In this document: one piece after another, positions 6,647 through 13,489 of the stretch
How the letters are laid out: every line of letters starts with the position of its first letter
Numbering within the stretch: position 1 is the first letter of the stretch
Assembly: GCA_022842805.1 (NCBI GenBank)
Contig: JALHOX010000055.1
Coordinates: 1-14,741 of the forward strand
Reading direction: 5' to 3'
DNA length: 14,741 bases
Source of the DNA: Phycisphaerae bacterium
GTDB taxonomy: Bacteria > Planctomycetota > Phycisphaerae > UBA1845 > Fen-1342
Notes under the pieces: model-generated
Seen by the model: only the letters and a program-made list of their open reading frames with translations
Databases searched by the model: none
Told to the model about the DNA's origin: nothing
Program-made: the position numbers and the translations under genes

Positions 6647-7357
6647 ATGAAGTGGATGATTGGCGGCTGCGTTGCGCTTGCGCTTTTCGTCGGCTTTGGG
6701 GCTGCGCGAAGCGAGGGCGAGAAGAAGGAGCCGGGAGTGAGGCTTTATCCGGAGTTGGCGGCGACGGTGAAGGCGCGGATCGGCGAGTTTGAGCAGATTT
6801 CCGCGGAGCGTAAGGCGCAGTTGAAAGAGATTGCGACGTTTATTCGCGACGCGCGGGAGAAGCAGCAGCCGATTCGCATGACCTTTATCTGTACGCACAA
6901 CTCACGCCGGAGCCATCTGGCTCATCTGTGGGCGACGGTTGCGGCGGCGCACTATGGAATCGAGAAATTTGAGGGCTTTTCGGGCGGGACGGAGGCGACG
7001 GCGTTTAATCCGCGGGCGGTGGCCGCGATTCGGCGGGCGGGGTTTGTCGTGAAGAGCGATGAGAGTGCGAAGAACCCGCGCTATGAAGTTCGGATCGGGC
7101 CGGATGCGCCGGCGATCGCGTGCTTCTCGAAGGTGTATTCGGAGGGCGGGAACCCGGGCAAGGATTTTTGCGCGGTGATGGTTTGCGGGCAGGCGGATGC
7201 GAGTTGTCCGATCGTGAGCGGGGCGACGGCGCGGATTGCGCTGCCCTATGACGACCCGAAGGTGAGTGATGGGACGGCGGCGGAGAGCGCGACGTATGAC
7301 GAGCGGTGTGCGCAGATTGCGCGCGAGATGTTGTATGCGATGTCGATTGTGAAGTGA
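6647..7357 (+). CDS. arsC: Thioredoxin-type arsenate reductase with N-terminal signal sequence
   Basis: The 236-residue product belongs to the low-molecular-weight phosphatase fold. The active loop is CTHNSRRS: nucleophile C82, CX5R with R88, then S89. A CGQADASCPI segment (C180, C187) has the same 7-residue spacing and surroundings as the redox pair C82/C89 of Staphylococcus ArsC, and a YDDP acid segment follows. The complete Cys triad supports arsenate reduction recycled by thioredoxin, rather than a plain phosphatase. Residues 33-75 form a helical extension seen in a longer ArsC-like family. Ahead of that, residues 1-22 look like a signal peptide or membrane anchor: a Lys, about 15 hydrophobic residues (GGCVALALFVGFGAA), then charged residues. 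That is unexpected for a cytoplasmic enzyme. It is the third gene of the ars operon. Starting at ATG 6644 would add one Met. Confidence 0.8.
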   Translation: MKWMIGGCVALALFVGFGAARSEGEKKEPGVRLYPELAATVKARIGEFEQISAERKAQLKEIATFIRDAREKQQPIRMTFICTHNSRRSHLAHLWATVAAAHYGIEKFEGFSGGTEATAFNPRAVAAIRRAGFVVKSDESAKNPRYEVRIGPDAPAIACFSKVYSEGGNPGKDFCAVMVCGQADASCPIVSGATARIALPYDDPKVSDGTAAESATYDERCAQIAREMLYAMSIVK

Positions 7358-7364
7358 GGCGGGG

Positions 7365-7436
7365 GATGGTGGGTTTCGCCGCGGTGGGGATTGGCGGGGA
7401 ATCGAGGGTTGTTGGCGCGGCTCTACCCACCCTACC
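7365..7436 (+). repeat. Hairpin repeat copy A (GGTGGGT/ACCCACC family)
   Basis: It is 72 bp long and shares its first 21 and last 25 bases exactly with copy B at 7985-8055, with a diverged middle. The ends pair: GGTGGGT (7368-7374) with ACCCACC (7425-7431), and further in CCGCG (7379-7383) with CGCGG (7416-7420). It follows arsC by 7 nt, and the stop codon of the minus-strand gene at 7432 lies inside it. It could stabilise or terminate the ars transcript. Confidence 0.8.
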
Positions 7437-7962
7437 GATTCTTGTCGCTCGGCAGTGAGAGCCCGGCTGGGCGCGGCGGATTGCCGGGTGGACCGCTGAT
7501 TTCGATTTTCCAACCGCGAAAGTTCGCGCGCTCAGCCTTGATCGTGTAGTCGGGCGAAAAAACGCCGGGCGGGTTCGAGGAAACGTCAACAACACAGAAT
7601 TCAACGGGCTGCTGTCCGACTGCGTCAGGTGGTTCTCGAACGACGCCGCGCTTCGTCCGTAGGTCTGCAATGAATTCCAAGGGGACTACCTCTACATTTA
7701 TCGCGATGAGCTGAAGGAGTAACAGTCGATGCAATTGTACGTTGCGATGAACTTTGCCCCAGATTAGATCGCCTTCGCGACCGTAATCGAGCGCCCGATT
7801 CGTCGTAACATCCGGGCCGCCACTTGGAGCGGGTTGATCGACCGAATACGCCGTCACCCGTGCCCTCGCGCAGCCAGCCGAGCCAAGCAGCGCAGGGCCG
7901 ATGGTCAGGACGGCGACTGTCGCGAGAATGCGTACGGAGGTTTTCAGCGGACTTCGATTCAT
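7432..7962 (-). CDS. Hypothetical exported or lipoprotein-like protein
   Basis: I do not recognise the family. The product has 176 residues. Residues 1-35 are a signal sequence: basic MNRSPLKTSVR, hydrophobic ILATVAVLTIGPALLG, then SAGC with C31. This is close to a lipobox but has Ser at -3, so lipid attachment is uncertain. The mature part has mixed alpha/beta composition with no clear motif. The start at ATG 7962 is supported by GGAG at 7972-7975; upstream reading frame runs into repeat copy B and is not coding. The stop TAG is supplied by copy A. By eye the gene is less GC-rich than its neighbours, and it is bracketed by repeats, so it may be a recent arrival. It converges with the ars operon. 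Confidence 0.6.
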   Translation of the reverse strand: MNRSPLKTSVRILATVAVLTIGPALLGSAGCARARVTAYSVDQPAPSGGPDVTTNRALDYGREGDLIWGKVHRNVQLHRLLLLQLIAINVEVVPLEFIADLRTKRGVVREPPDAVGQQPVEFCVVDVSSNPPGVFSPDYTIKAERANFRGWKIEISGPPGNPPRPAGLSLPSDKNR

Positions 7963-7984
7963 CGGGGTTGCTCCGTCGTCCCAA

Positions 7985-8055
7985 GATGGTGGGTTTCGCC
8001 GCGGTTGCGATTGCCCGATGTTAATGGTTTTTGGCGCGGCTCTACCCACCCTACC
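7985..8055 (+). repeat. Hairpin repeat copy B (GGTGGGT/ACCCACC family)
   Basis: This is a direct copy of 7365-7436, starting 620 nt downstream, with identical ends and a diverged centre that keeps the terminal pairing GGTGGGT/ACCCACC. It lies upstream of the start of the hypothetical lipoprotein gene. Confidence 0.8.
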
Positions 8056-8129
8056 CACTACCCGCTATCTGGCTGGCGGGCGGCAATGCCGGCTCCTTGC
8101 GCGGCGGCGTGGACGATAGTGTAGTTTTT

Positions 8130-8166
8130 GGAACAATTCCAGGAACAGGCGACACCGATTCGTGTC
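8130..8166 (+). promoter_or_regulatory. Candidate ECF-type promoter upstream of the sigma gene
   Basis: GGAAC occurs twice (8130-8134 and 8142-8146), the first within the small palindrome GGAACAATTCC. The second GGAAC is followed after 16 nt by TGTC (8163-8166), the general form of ECF promoters (GGAAC, 16-17 nt, CGTC-like). An inverted repeat GACAC-N6-GTGTC (8151-8166) overlaps it. Autoregulation by the adjacent sigma factor is possible but unproven. Confidence 0.35.
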
Positions 8167-8184
8167 CCGTGACTCATTGATGGC

Positions 8185-8763
8185 ATGAGCGATGAACAGC
8201 CCATCGCGGTCCACACCGCCGGCGTGTTGCAGGGCGAACCACGGGTTTCGCACCCGCAGGCGTCGGAAGCCGGTCCTATTCAATCGTTTGGTGCGATCTA
8301 TCTGGAGCACTACGCCGCGATCGCCGGGCTGATCTATCGACGGACGGGCAGCAAACATGTGACCGAGGATCTGACGTCGGATGTGTTTCTCGCGGCGTAT
8401 CAGGGCTTCGCGCGTTTTCGGGGCGAAGTGCCGGTCGGGGTGTGGCTGCGGCGAATCGCTCAGCATCGCGTAAATCGCTGGGTGCGGCGCGAGGCGGGAA
8501 TGCGTGGAATTCTCAGCGGCTTGCCGGTGGTTGGGTGGCTTTTGCCCGACGACACGCGGCACCTGGAACGCCCGCCGGTTTTGCGGGCGCTGTTGAGCCT
8601 GTCCACCGACCACCAGAGTGTCCTCTCCGCGCATTATCTGGAAGGAATGAGCCTCAACGAAACCGCGCTGCTGCTGTCGATCACGCCCGCCGCCGTGAAG
8701 TCTCGGCTCGCGCGGGCGCGGGCGGCGTTGCGTCTGGCGCTGCAAAAGGAGGATCAACGATGA
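8185..8763 (+). CDS. ECF-type RNA polymerase sigma factor
   Basis: The product of 192 residues has the two domains of group 4 sigma factors. Region 2 is at about 36-103: YLEHYAAIAGLIYRRTG, then EDLTSDVFLAAYQGFARFRG and VGVWLRRIAQHRVNRWVRR, which binds the -10 element and core polymerase. Region 4 is at about 132-188: LLSLSTDHQSVLSAHYLEGMSLNETALLL and AAVKSRLARARAAL, the helix-turn-helix that reads the -35. A 30-residue N-terminal extension precedes region 2. No strong ribosome binding site precedes ATG 8185, but the fold begins properly after it. Its stop overlaps the next gene by four bases (ATGA), the usual arrangement for a sigma and its membrane regulator. The stimulus is unknown. Confidence 0.92.
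   Translation: MSDEQPIAVHTAGVLQGEPRVSHPQASEAGPIQSFGAIYLEHYAAIAGLIYRRTGSKHVTEDLTSDVFLAAYQGFARFRGEVPVGVWLRRIAQHRVNRWVRREAGMRGILSGLPVVGWLLPDDTRHLERPPVLRALLSLSTDHQSVLSAHYLEGMSLNETALLLSITPAAVKSRLARARAALRLALQKEDQR
8748..8752 (+). promoter_or_regulatory. Strong ribosome binding site for the sigma partner
   Basis: GGAGG lies 7 nt before ATG 8760, within the end of the sigma gene. It decides the start of the downstream gene and supports coupled translation. Confidence 0.75.
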
Positions 8764-9248
8764 ACCGCGAGCCAAAGTGCAACCGCGTTGATACGGGGAG
8801 CGACTCAGGGGCGACGAACCGCTCCGACGCTGTCGATCTTGCCCTCGATGCGCTCGCCGCTCCGCGTTGGAGCGGCTCTCCCGACTGGCGTTCATTACAG
8901 GAGCAACTCATGTCTCATCGAAGTTCGTTCTGGAGTCGTACTGCCGTGCTTTCGCTGGTGGCGGGCGGCGTACTGGCCGCGGGTGCGACGGCCGCTCTTT
9001 GGGATTGGTTCCCGATCTCGGGCACGATGACCCTTAACTCCGGCAGAACCGCCGTAGTTTCGGGCGAGATGTCAGAGTTGGGTGGCGGCGCGTCGTTTGA
9101 GGCCAATGTTGATACTGGCGGCGCCGACATTTCAAGCGGCGGGAGCATGGAGATCACGATGCCGGACGGGGGCAAGGCCACGCTGGTTGTGGAGCCCAGC
9201 AACGGCGGCGCCGCTCCGAACGCGCCTACGCCGCCAAAGAAAGATTGA
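8760..9248 (+). CDS. Single-pass membrane protein, probable ECF regulator
   Basis: The product has 162 residues: an N-terminal cytoplasmic part of about 59, one transmembrane helix at about 60-81 (TAVLSLVAGGVLAAGATAAL), and an exported part rich in Gly, Ser and Thr that looks like beta structure, ending in a Pro/Lys tail. Position (ATGA overlap with the sigma gene) and topology suggest an anti-sigma factor or co-regulator. However, the cytoplasmic part is short and I see no HxxxCxxC zinc anti-sigma motif, so the role rests on context. Strong GGAGG ribosome binding site. It converges with trpB. Confidence 0.75.
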   Translation: MNREPKCNRVDTGSDSGATNRSDAVDLALDALAAPRWSGSPDWRSLQEQLMSHRSSFWSRTAVLSLVAGGVLAAGATAALWDWFPISGTMTLNSGRTAVVSGEMSELGGGASFEANVDTGGADISSGGSMEITMPDGGKATLVVEPSNGGAAPNAPTPPKKD

Positions 9249-9281
9249 GCAACTCCGTTGAGTGGGGCACGCAGCGCAACA

Positions 9282-9297
9282 CCTCGACACGTCGAGG
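9282..9297 (+). terminator. Candidate terminator hairpin after the sigma operon
   Basis: CCTCGAC (9282-9288) and GTCGAGG (9291-9297) form a 7-bp inverted repeat, effectively six pairs with a four-base loop, 33 nt after the stop at 9248. No T-tract follows, so termination is uncertain. Confidence 0.35.
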
Positions 9298-9357
9298 CAA
9301 GCGAGAGTACATGGTTCCGCGTGTGCTGAAGCCGCGCGGCTCGTCGAACGGCGAAGA

Positions 9358-9383
9358 GCATGCCGCGGGCTTCCGGGGCATGC
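9358..9383 (-). terminator. Candidate terminator hairpin after trpB
   Basis: GCATGCC (9358-9364) pairs with GGCATGC (9377-9383), and inside it CGG pairs with CCG across one G/G mismatch, leaving a 4-nt loop. It begins 21 nt beyond the trpB stop in the direction of transcription. Only TCTT follows instead of a full T-run. Confidence 0.45.
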
Positions 9384-9404
9384 CCGCCGTTTGACGCGCG
9401 TTTA

Positions 9405-10613
9405 TCACGCCTTCTGGCCCGTCAACCGCGCGACTTCGACGCAGTCTTTGTCGCCGCGACCGCTGAGGTTGACGACGATGGTTTGGTCTTTGCCCATCGT
9501 CTTAGCCAGCTCCGCGGCGTGGGAGACGGCGTGGGCGGTTTCGAGTGCGGGGATGATGCCTTCCATGCGCGAGAGCAGGCCGAAGGCTTCGAGGGCGCGG
9601 GCGTCGTCGATGGAGACGTATTGGACGCGGCCGATGCTGTGCCAGTAGGCGTGCTCGGGGCCGACGCCGGGGTAGTCGAGGCCGGCGGAGACGGAGTGGA
9701 CCGGAAGGGTCTGGCCGTCGTCGTCTTGGAGGACCATCGTTCGCATGCCGTGGATGATGCCCATGCGGCCGCGGGCGAGGGTGGCGGAGTGTTGGTCGGT
9801 ATCGACGCCGTGGCCGGCCGCTTCGACGCCGATGAGCCGGACGCTGCGGTCGTTGACGAAGGGGTGGAAGATGCCCGCGGCGTTGCTGCCGCCGCCGACG
9901 CAGGCGACGACGGCGTCGGGCAGGCGGCCGGTTTGCTCGATCATCTGCTCACGGGTTTCGCGGCCGATGACCGATTGAAAATCGCGGACGATGGTCGGGA
10001 ACGGGTGCGGGCCCATGACGCTGCCGATGATGTAGTGCGTGTGCTGCGAGGTGGCCATCCAGTCGCGCATGGCCTCGTTGATGGCGTCCTTGAGCGTGCG
10101 CTGACCGGTTTCGACGGGCACGAGCTTTGCGCCCATGAGCCGCATGCGGTAGGCGTTCAGCGCCTGGCGGCGGACATCCTCTGCGCCCATGTAGACGACG
10201 CATTCGAGGCCGAGCATGGCGCAGGCGGTGGCGGTCGCGACGCCGTGTTGGCCGGCGCCGGTTTCGGCGATGACGCGGCGTTTGCCCATGCGGATGGCGA
10301 GCAGGGCCTGGCCGAGCGTGTTGTTGATCTTGTGGGCGCCGGTGTGGTTGAGGTCTTCGCGCTTCAGGTAGATCTTCGCGCCGCCGGACATTTCGCTGAG
10401 CCGCGACGCGAGATAGAGCGGGCTGGGGCGGCCGACGTAGTGCTTGAGATAGTGGTCGAGCTGGCGCGAGAACGATGGGTCGCGCGTGGCGCTCTCATAG
10501 GCGCGTTCCAATTCGTGAACGGCGGCCATGAGCACTTCGGGGACGAACTGGCCGCCGAAGGGGCCGAATTGACCGGGGGCGGTGGACGCTGCGGGGGAGA
10601 TCGTCGAAGTCAT
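9405..10613 (-). CDS. trpB: Tryptophan synthase beta chain
   Basis: The 402-residue product condenses indole with L-serine to make tryptophan, using pyridoxal phosphate, normally in an alpha2-beta2 complex with TrpA. Seen here: the family N-terminus GQFGPFGGQFVPEVL (14-28); the cofactor lysine in HTGAHKINN (K95); AETGAGQHGVA with the catalytic Glu (E117); the phosphate-binding CVGGGSNAAG loop; the substrate-region motif SAGLDYPGVGPEHA; and GRGDKD near the end. This is the standard TrpB1 type. ATG 10613 has no Shine-Dalgarno; TACACT ends 6 nt upstream. Neither trpA nor any other trp gene lies in the window. The next gene upstream on this strand ends 54 nt away and is unrelated, so trpB probably has its own promoter. 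Confidence 0.97.
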   Translation of the reverse strand: MTSTISPAASTAPGQFGPFGGQFVPEVLMAAVHELERAYESATRDPSFSRQLDHYLKHYVGRPSPLYLASRLSEMSGGAKIYLKREDLNHTGAHKINNTLGQALLAIRMGKRRVIAETGAGQHGVATATACAMLGLECVVYMGAEDVRRQALNAYRMRLMGAKLVPVETGQRTLKDAINEAMRDWMATSQHTHYIIGSVMGPHPFPTIVRDFQSVIGRETREQMIEQTGRLPDAVVACVGGGSNAAGIFHPFVNDRSVRLIGVEAAGHGVDTDQHSATLARGRMGIIHGMRTMVLQDDDGQTLPVHSVSAGLDYPGVGPEHAYWHSIGRVQYVSIDDARALEAFGLLSRMEGIIPALETAHAVSHAAELAKTMGKDQTIVVNLSGRGDKDCVEVARLTGQKA

Positions 10614-10619
10614 ACGGCG

Positions 10620-10625
10620 AGTGTA
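10620..10625 (-). promoter_or_regulatory. Candidate -10 of trpB, leaderless type
   Basis: Minus-strand TACACT ends exactly 6 nt before the trpB ATG at 10613. No Shine-Dalgarno lies between. A clear -35 at normal spacing was not found; TTGAAA occurs 22 nt upstream of the hexamer, which is too far. Confidence 0.45.
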
Positions 10626-10667
10626 GTCGCTGCGCGGGGCGCGGTGCTTTCAACTGATTTCGGCAGA

Positions 10668-12191
10668 TCACCAGCCATCGCCGCCGCGACCGGCGGGATC
10701 GGCCGGCGCGATCAGCGGGGTGCCGATGGGGATCGGGGCGTCGCAGGATTCGGGCAGGACGAAGGCGAGCGCGTTGCGATAATCGGCTTCGAGAATTATC
10801 GCGACGCCGAGCGAGGGCGTAGCCCGGCCCACGGCGTAGGTCTGGCCGGCGACGAGCACCCCCGCGGCGTTGCGGGCGACGCGGAGGCCGAGGCGGCCGG
10901 CGGTGCGTTCGACACGGCCCGCGATGGACCACATGGGCGGCGGCACGTTATTGCCGAAGCTGTCGCCGGGCTCGAAGCGCGTGCCATCCTCGACCGGTCG
11001 GAGGAGCGAGTACTCGGTCTGCACGCGAACGACGCGGGCCAGGCCGACGGCGTGACCATCGCGGTAGACGGTGCCGACGAAATCCTTTTTCAACTGTTCG
11101 GCCTCGCCGGCGTTGATCAGGTAGCCGGCGTCGCCGAGCGAGACGATCCGGGGCACGAATCGGCCGGCCTTGAGATCGGCGGCGGTGCGGATACGGGCGG
11201 TGTCGCCGATCATCACGCCGCTGGGCGGAGTGACGACGGTGGGTGCCGATGCCGGGGTGGAAATCGGGGCGGCGGGACTGACGCGGACCATGCCGGGCGC
11301 GAGCTTTTCGGCGCTGCCGCGGGCGGGGCGCGAGCCGGCGGCGGCCGTGTTTGTGGCATCGGCCGCTGCGGGCTTGGCGGCGATCTCGCCGGTGATGCGG
11401 ACGTAGCCGAAAAGATCGTCGATGCGATCGATCACGCCGAAGCCGGAGATATCGCCTTGGCGGGAGAACTCGACCTGATTGCCGGTGTGCAGGTCGTGAT
11501 TGGGCGGGAGAGCGATCCAGGCGATGCGGCAGTCGACCTGCTGTTCGAGGAAGCTGACGGCGGAGAGCGCGGCACCGTCGCGGCGATCGGCGAGTCGGGG
11601 CCAGAGGGCGACGGCGCTATCGGGTTCGATCAGCACATCGGCGGCGAGGCACTGCACGCGACAGAGCGCGAGGCGATCGGAGAGATAGAGCGTGTCGAGG
11701 CGGGCGGCGGGCTGGCCGTGGATTCGCAGCCACCAGGCGTCTCCGACCTGCACGCCCTCCTCGGAACCGACGCGGAGCCAGGCGGTGTGTCCGCCCGGGC
11801 CGACGGCGAGGATGCGGGCGAAATAGTCGGCCTGCTCGGGCCAATCGACGAGCTTGCGGCGGGTGAGTTGGGCGGGAATGAGCCAGGCGGTGGCGCTGGT
11901 GTCGAAGGGCTGAAGTTGATCGGCGGGACCGGTGAAATCGACGAAGGTCGTGCCGATGGCGGAAGGCGCGAGGACGGCGAGCGGGTCGACGCCGCGGGCG
12001 ATCAGCAGCAGAGCGCCCGTGGCACGCTCGGGCGGGAGCGCGACGCGGACCCGGGCGAGCCCGGCTTCGATTTGCAGTTCGCGGATGGTGTGGCGGGCGG
12101 GGGCGACGACGGGTTGGGATTGTGCGACGGCGGCGACGGCGAGGAGCCAGATGCCGAAGAGGAGAGGCGCGGCTGTTCGCGTGCGAAGCAT
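10668..12191 (-). CDS. Exported protein of unknown function, MreC-like beta repeats
   Basis: I do not recognise the family. The product has 507 residues. Residues 1-23 are a signal peptide (MLRTRTAAPLLFGIWLLAVA, cleavage likely after AVA). The mature protein is mostly beta. Two segments look alike: about 126-182, with AWLRVGSEEGVQVGDAWWL, and about 348-414, with YLINAGEAEQLKKDFVGTVY and later FEPGDSFG. Their form (strand, G-x-x-x-G-V-x-x-G-D, strand) recalls MreC- or secretion-type small beta barrels; that is a resemblance only. A low-complexity Ala/Pro linker occupies about 272-325. Start ATG 12191 places the signal peptide at the N-terminus; in-frame codons further upstream overlap wecB. 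It begins 37 nt after the wecB stop, so the two are probably cotranscribed, hinting at a cell-envelope role. Confidence 0.7.
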   Translation of the reverse strand: MLRTRTAAPLLFGIWLLAVAAVAQSQPVVAPARHTIRELQIEAGLARVRVALPPERATGALLLIARGVDPLAVLAPSAIGTTFVDFTGPADQLQPFDTSATAWLIPAQLTRRKLVDWPEQADYFARILAVGPGGHTAWLRVGSEEGVQVGDAWWLRIHGQPAARLDTLYLSDRLALCRVQCLAADVLIEPDSAVALWPRLADRRDGAALSAVSFLEQQVDCRIAWIALPPNHDLHTGNQVEFSRQGDISGFGVIDRIDDLFGYVRITGEIAAKPAAADATNTAAAGSRPARGSAEKLAPGMVRVSPAAPISTPASAPTVVTPPSGVMIGDTARIRTAADLKAGRFVPRIVSLGDAGYLINAGEAEQLKKDFVGTVYRDGHAVGLARVVRVQTEYSLLRPVEDGTRFEPGDSFGNNVPPPMWSIAGRVERTAGRLGLRVARNAAGVLVAGQTYAVGRATPSLGVAIILEADYRNALAFVLPESCDAPIPIGTPLIAPADPAGRGGDGW

Positions 12192-12228
12192 GCACGCACT
12201 TCGGCGCGCATGCGGCGCAATGCGCCCG

Positions 12229-13377
12229 TTAGGCGATTGCGTCGGGCACGAATTCAGGAGTACGCCGCTGTCCATCGACCAACACTTCCGCGATGCGCCG
12301 AGACGCCAGCCCATCGCCGTACACGTTAACGACGCGGGCCATTGATTGATATGCGGCGGGGTCGGTCAGAAGTCGCGAGATTTCGTCGACGATGCGTTGA
12401 CGGTTGGTGCCGACGAGCTTGACGACGCCAGTGGCGAGGGCTTCGGGTCGCTCGGTCTTTTCGCGCAAGACGAGCGTCGGCTTGCCCAGGGACGGGGCCT
12501 CTTCCTGAATTCCGCCGCTGTCGGTGAGGATGATGTCGGCCCGTCGCAGGAGGGAGACGAAGGAGTCGTAAGGCAGCGGGTCGATCAGGTGTACGCCGGG
12601 CAGACCGCCGAGGATTTCGAAGACGGGCTTCTGCACGTTTGGGTTGAGGTGGACCGGGTAGACCAGATGGACGTCGGGGAAGCGCGTGGCGATGTCGCGG
12701 AGGGCGTTGCAGAAATCGCGGAATGGTTCGCCGAAGCTCTCGCGGCGGTGGGCGGTGATGAGGACCATGCGGCCGCGCATGCCGCGCAGCGCTTCGGGCA
12801 GCGGCCGATCGGCGACGCGATCGGACATCCAGCGGAGGGCGTCGATGACGCTGTTGCCGGTGACCATGACGCCGGCGGCGGGTGTGCCCTCGCGGATGAG
12901 CGCGTCGCGGGCGGTCGCGGTGGGTGCGAAGTGATAGTCGGCGACGACGCCGGTGACGCGGCGGTTCACTTCCTCGGGAAAGGGCGCGAACTTGTCGGCG
13001 GTGCGCAGGCCGGCTTCGACGTGGGCGACGGGGATGCGGGCGAAGAAGCCGGCGAGAGCGGCGGCCATGACCGTGGCGGTGTCGCCCTGCACGACGACGA
13101 CATCGGGCTTGGTCTCGTCGAAGGTATTTTTCAGGCCGGTGAGCAGGCGGGCGAGCAGCTCGGTCGGGTGCTGGCCGGCGGTCATGACCTTGAGGTCGAT
13201 GTCGGCCTTTAGATCGAACGCGGCGAGGGCCGAATCGAGCATTTCGCGATGCTGTCCGGTGGCGCAGAGCGTGACGCGCACGGGCGTCGGCCAGGCGCGC
13301 AGGGTGTGCGCGAGCGTGGCGAGCTTGATGACCTCCGGGCGCGTGCCGAAGGCGAGAAGTACGTGCTTTTGCGGCAT
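12229..13377 (-). CDS. wecB: UDP-N-acetylglucosamine 2-epimerase (non-hydrolysing)
   Basis: The 382-residue product interconverts UDP-GlcNAc and UDP-ManNAc, supplying ManNAc for surface glycans. Family motifs run in order: FGTRPEVIK (10-18), VVQGDT with D99, HVEAGLRT (119-126, E121), FPEEVNRR (133-140), TAHRRES with H210, YPVHLNPNV (240-248), DPLPY (266-270), TDSGGIQEEAPSLGKP (285-300) and KTERPE (307-312). Each corresponds to a conserved active-site region of E. coli WecB, and the length is typical. Val replaces the common Ala after GTRPE. ATG 13377 has no Shine-Dalgarno; TACCAT ends 6 nt before it. A membrane glycosyltransferase gene lies upstream on the same strand and an exported protein follows 37 nt downstream. 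Confidence 0.96.
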   Translation of the reverse strand: MPQKHVLLAFGTRPEVIKLATLAHTLRAWPTPVRVTLCATGQHREMLDSALAAFDLKADIDLKVMTAGQHPTELLARLLTGLKNTFDETKPDVVVVQGDTATVMAAALAGFFARIPVAHVEAGLRTADKFAPFPEEVNRRVTGVVADYHFAPTATARDALIREGTPAAGVMVTGNSVIDALRWMSDRVADRPLPEALRGMRGRMVLITAHRRESFGEPFRDFCNALRDIATRFPDVHLVYPVHLNPNVQKPVFEILGGLPGVHLIDPLPYDSFVSLLRRADIILTDSGGIQEEAPSLGKPTLVLREKTERPEALATGVVKLVGTNRQRIVDEISRLLTDPAAYQSMARVVNVYGDGLASRRIAEVLVDGQRRTPEFVPDAIA

Positions 13378-13383
13378 GGGGGC

Positions 13384-13389
13384 ATGGTA
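13384..13389 (-). promoter_or_regulatory. Candidate -10 of wecB, leaderless type
   Basis: Minus-strand TACCAT ends exactly 6 nt before the wecB ATG at 13377, with no ribosome binding sequence between. The -35 region is poor. This suggests a wecB transcript separate from the upstream glycosyltransferase gene. Confidence 0.4.
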
Positions 13390-13489
13390 TTGGCGCGGTG
13401 AGCAAGCGTCGAACCAGGTGGGTCGGGCGGCGAAGGCGGAGCAGCGTGCCTCAGCGCCCGCGTCAGCCGGAGACCGGGCGCCCTGTGGA

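Noticed and set aside
5039..6898. A 619-codon open frame on the minus strand over the ars operon
   Set aside because: It is antisense to arsR, arsM and the start of arsC, all with intact motifs; the translation is Arg-rich and low in pattern.
7365..8055. Insertion sequence bounded by copies A and B
   Set aside because: The gene between them has no transposase features and no terminal inverted repeats with target-site duplication are visible; kept only as a repeat-flanked gene.
7963..8058. Longer N-terminus for the hypothetical lipoprotein-like gene
   Set aside because: The extra residues come from repeat copy B and precede the signal sequence; GGAG supports ATG 7962.
9360..12329. A 989-codon open frame on the plus strand
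   Set aside because: It runs antisense across trpB and the exported-protein gene, both of which have clear start, family or signal-peptide evidence. Its Asp/Glu/Gly/Ala-heavy translation is the usual shadow of GC-rich genes.
12346..13212. A 288-codon open frame on the plus strand
   Set aside because: It is antisense to wecB, whose active-site motifs are all intact.
13378..13489. Possible tRNA in the gap between wecB and the glycosyltransferase gene
   Set aside because: A GGTTCGA-like stretch is present on the minus strand, but no acceptor, D or anticodon arms can be built around it.
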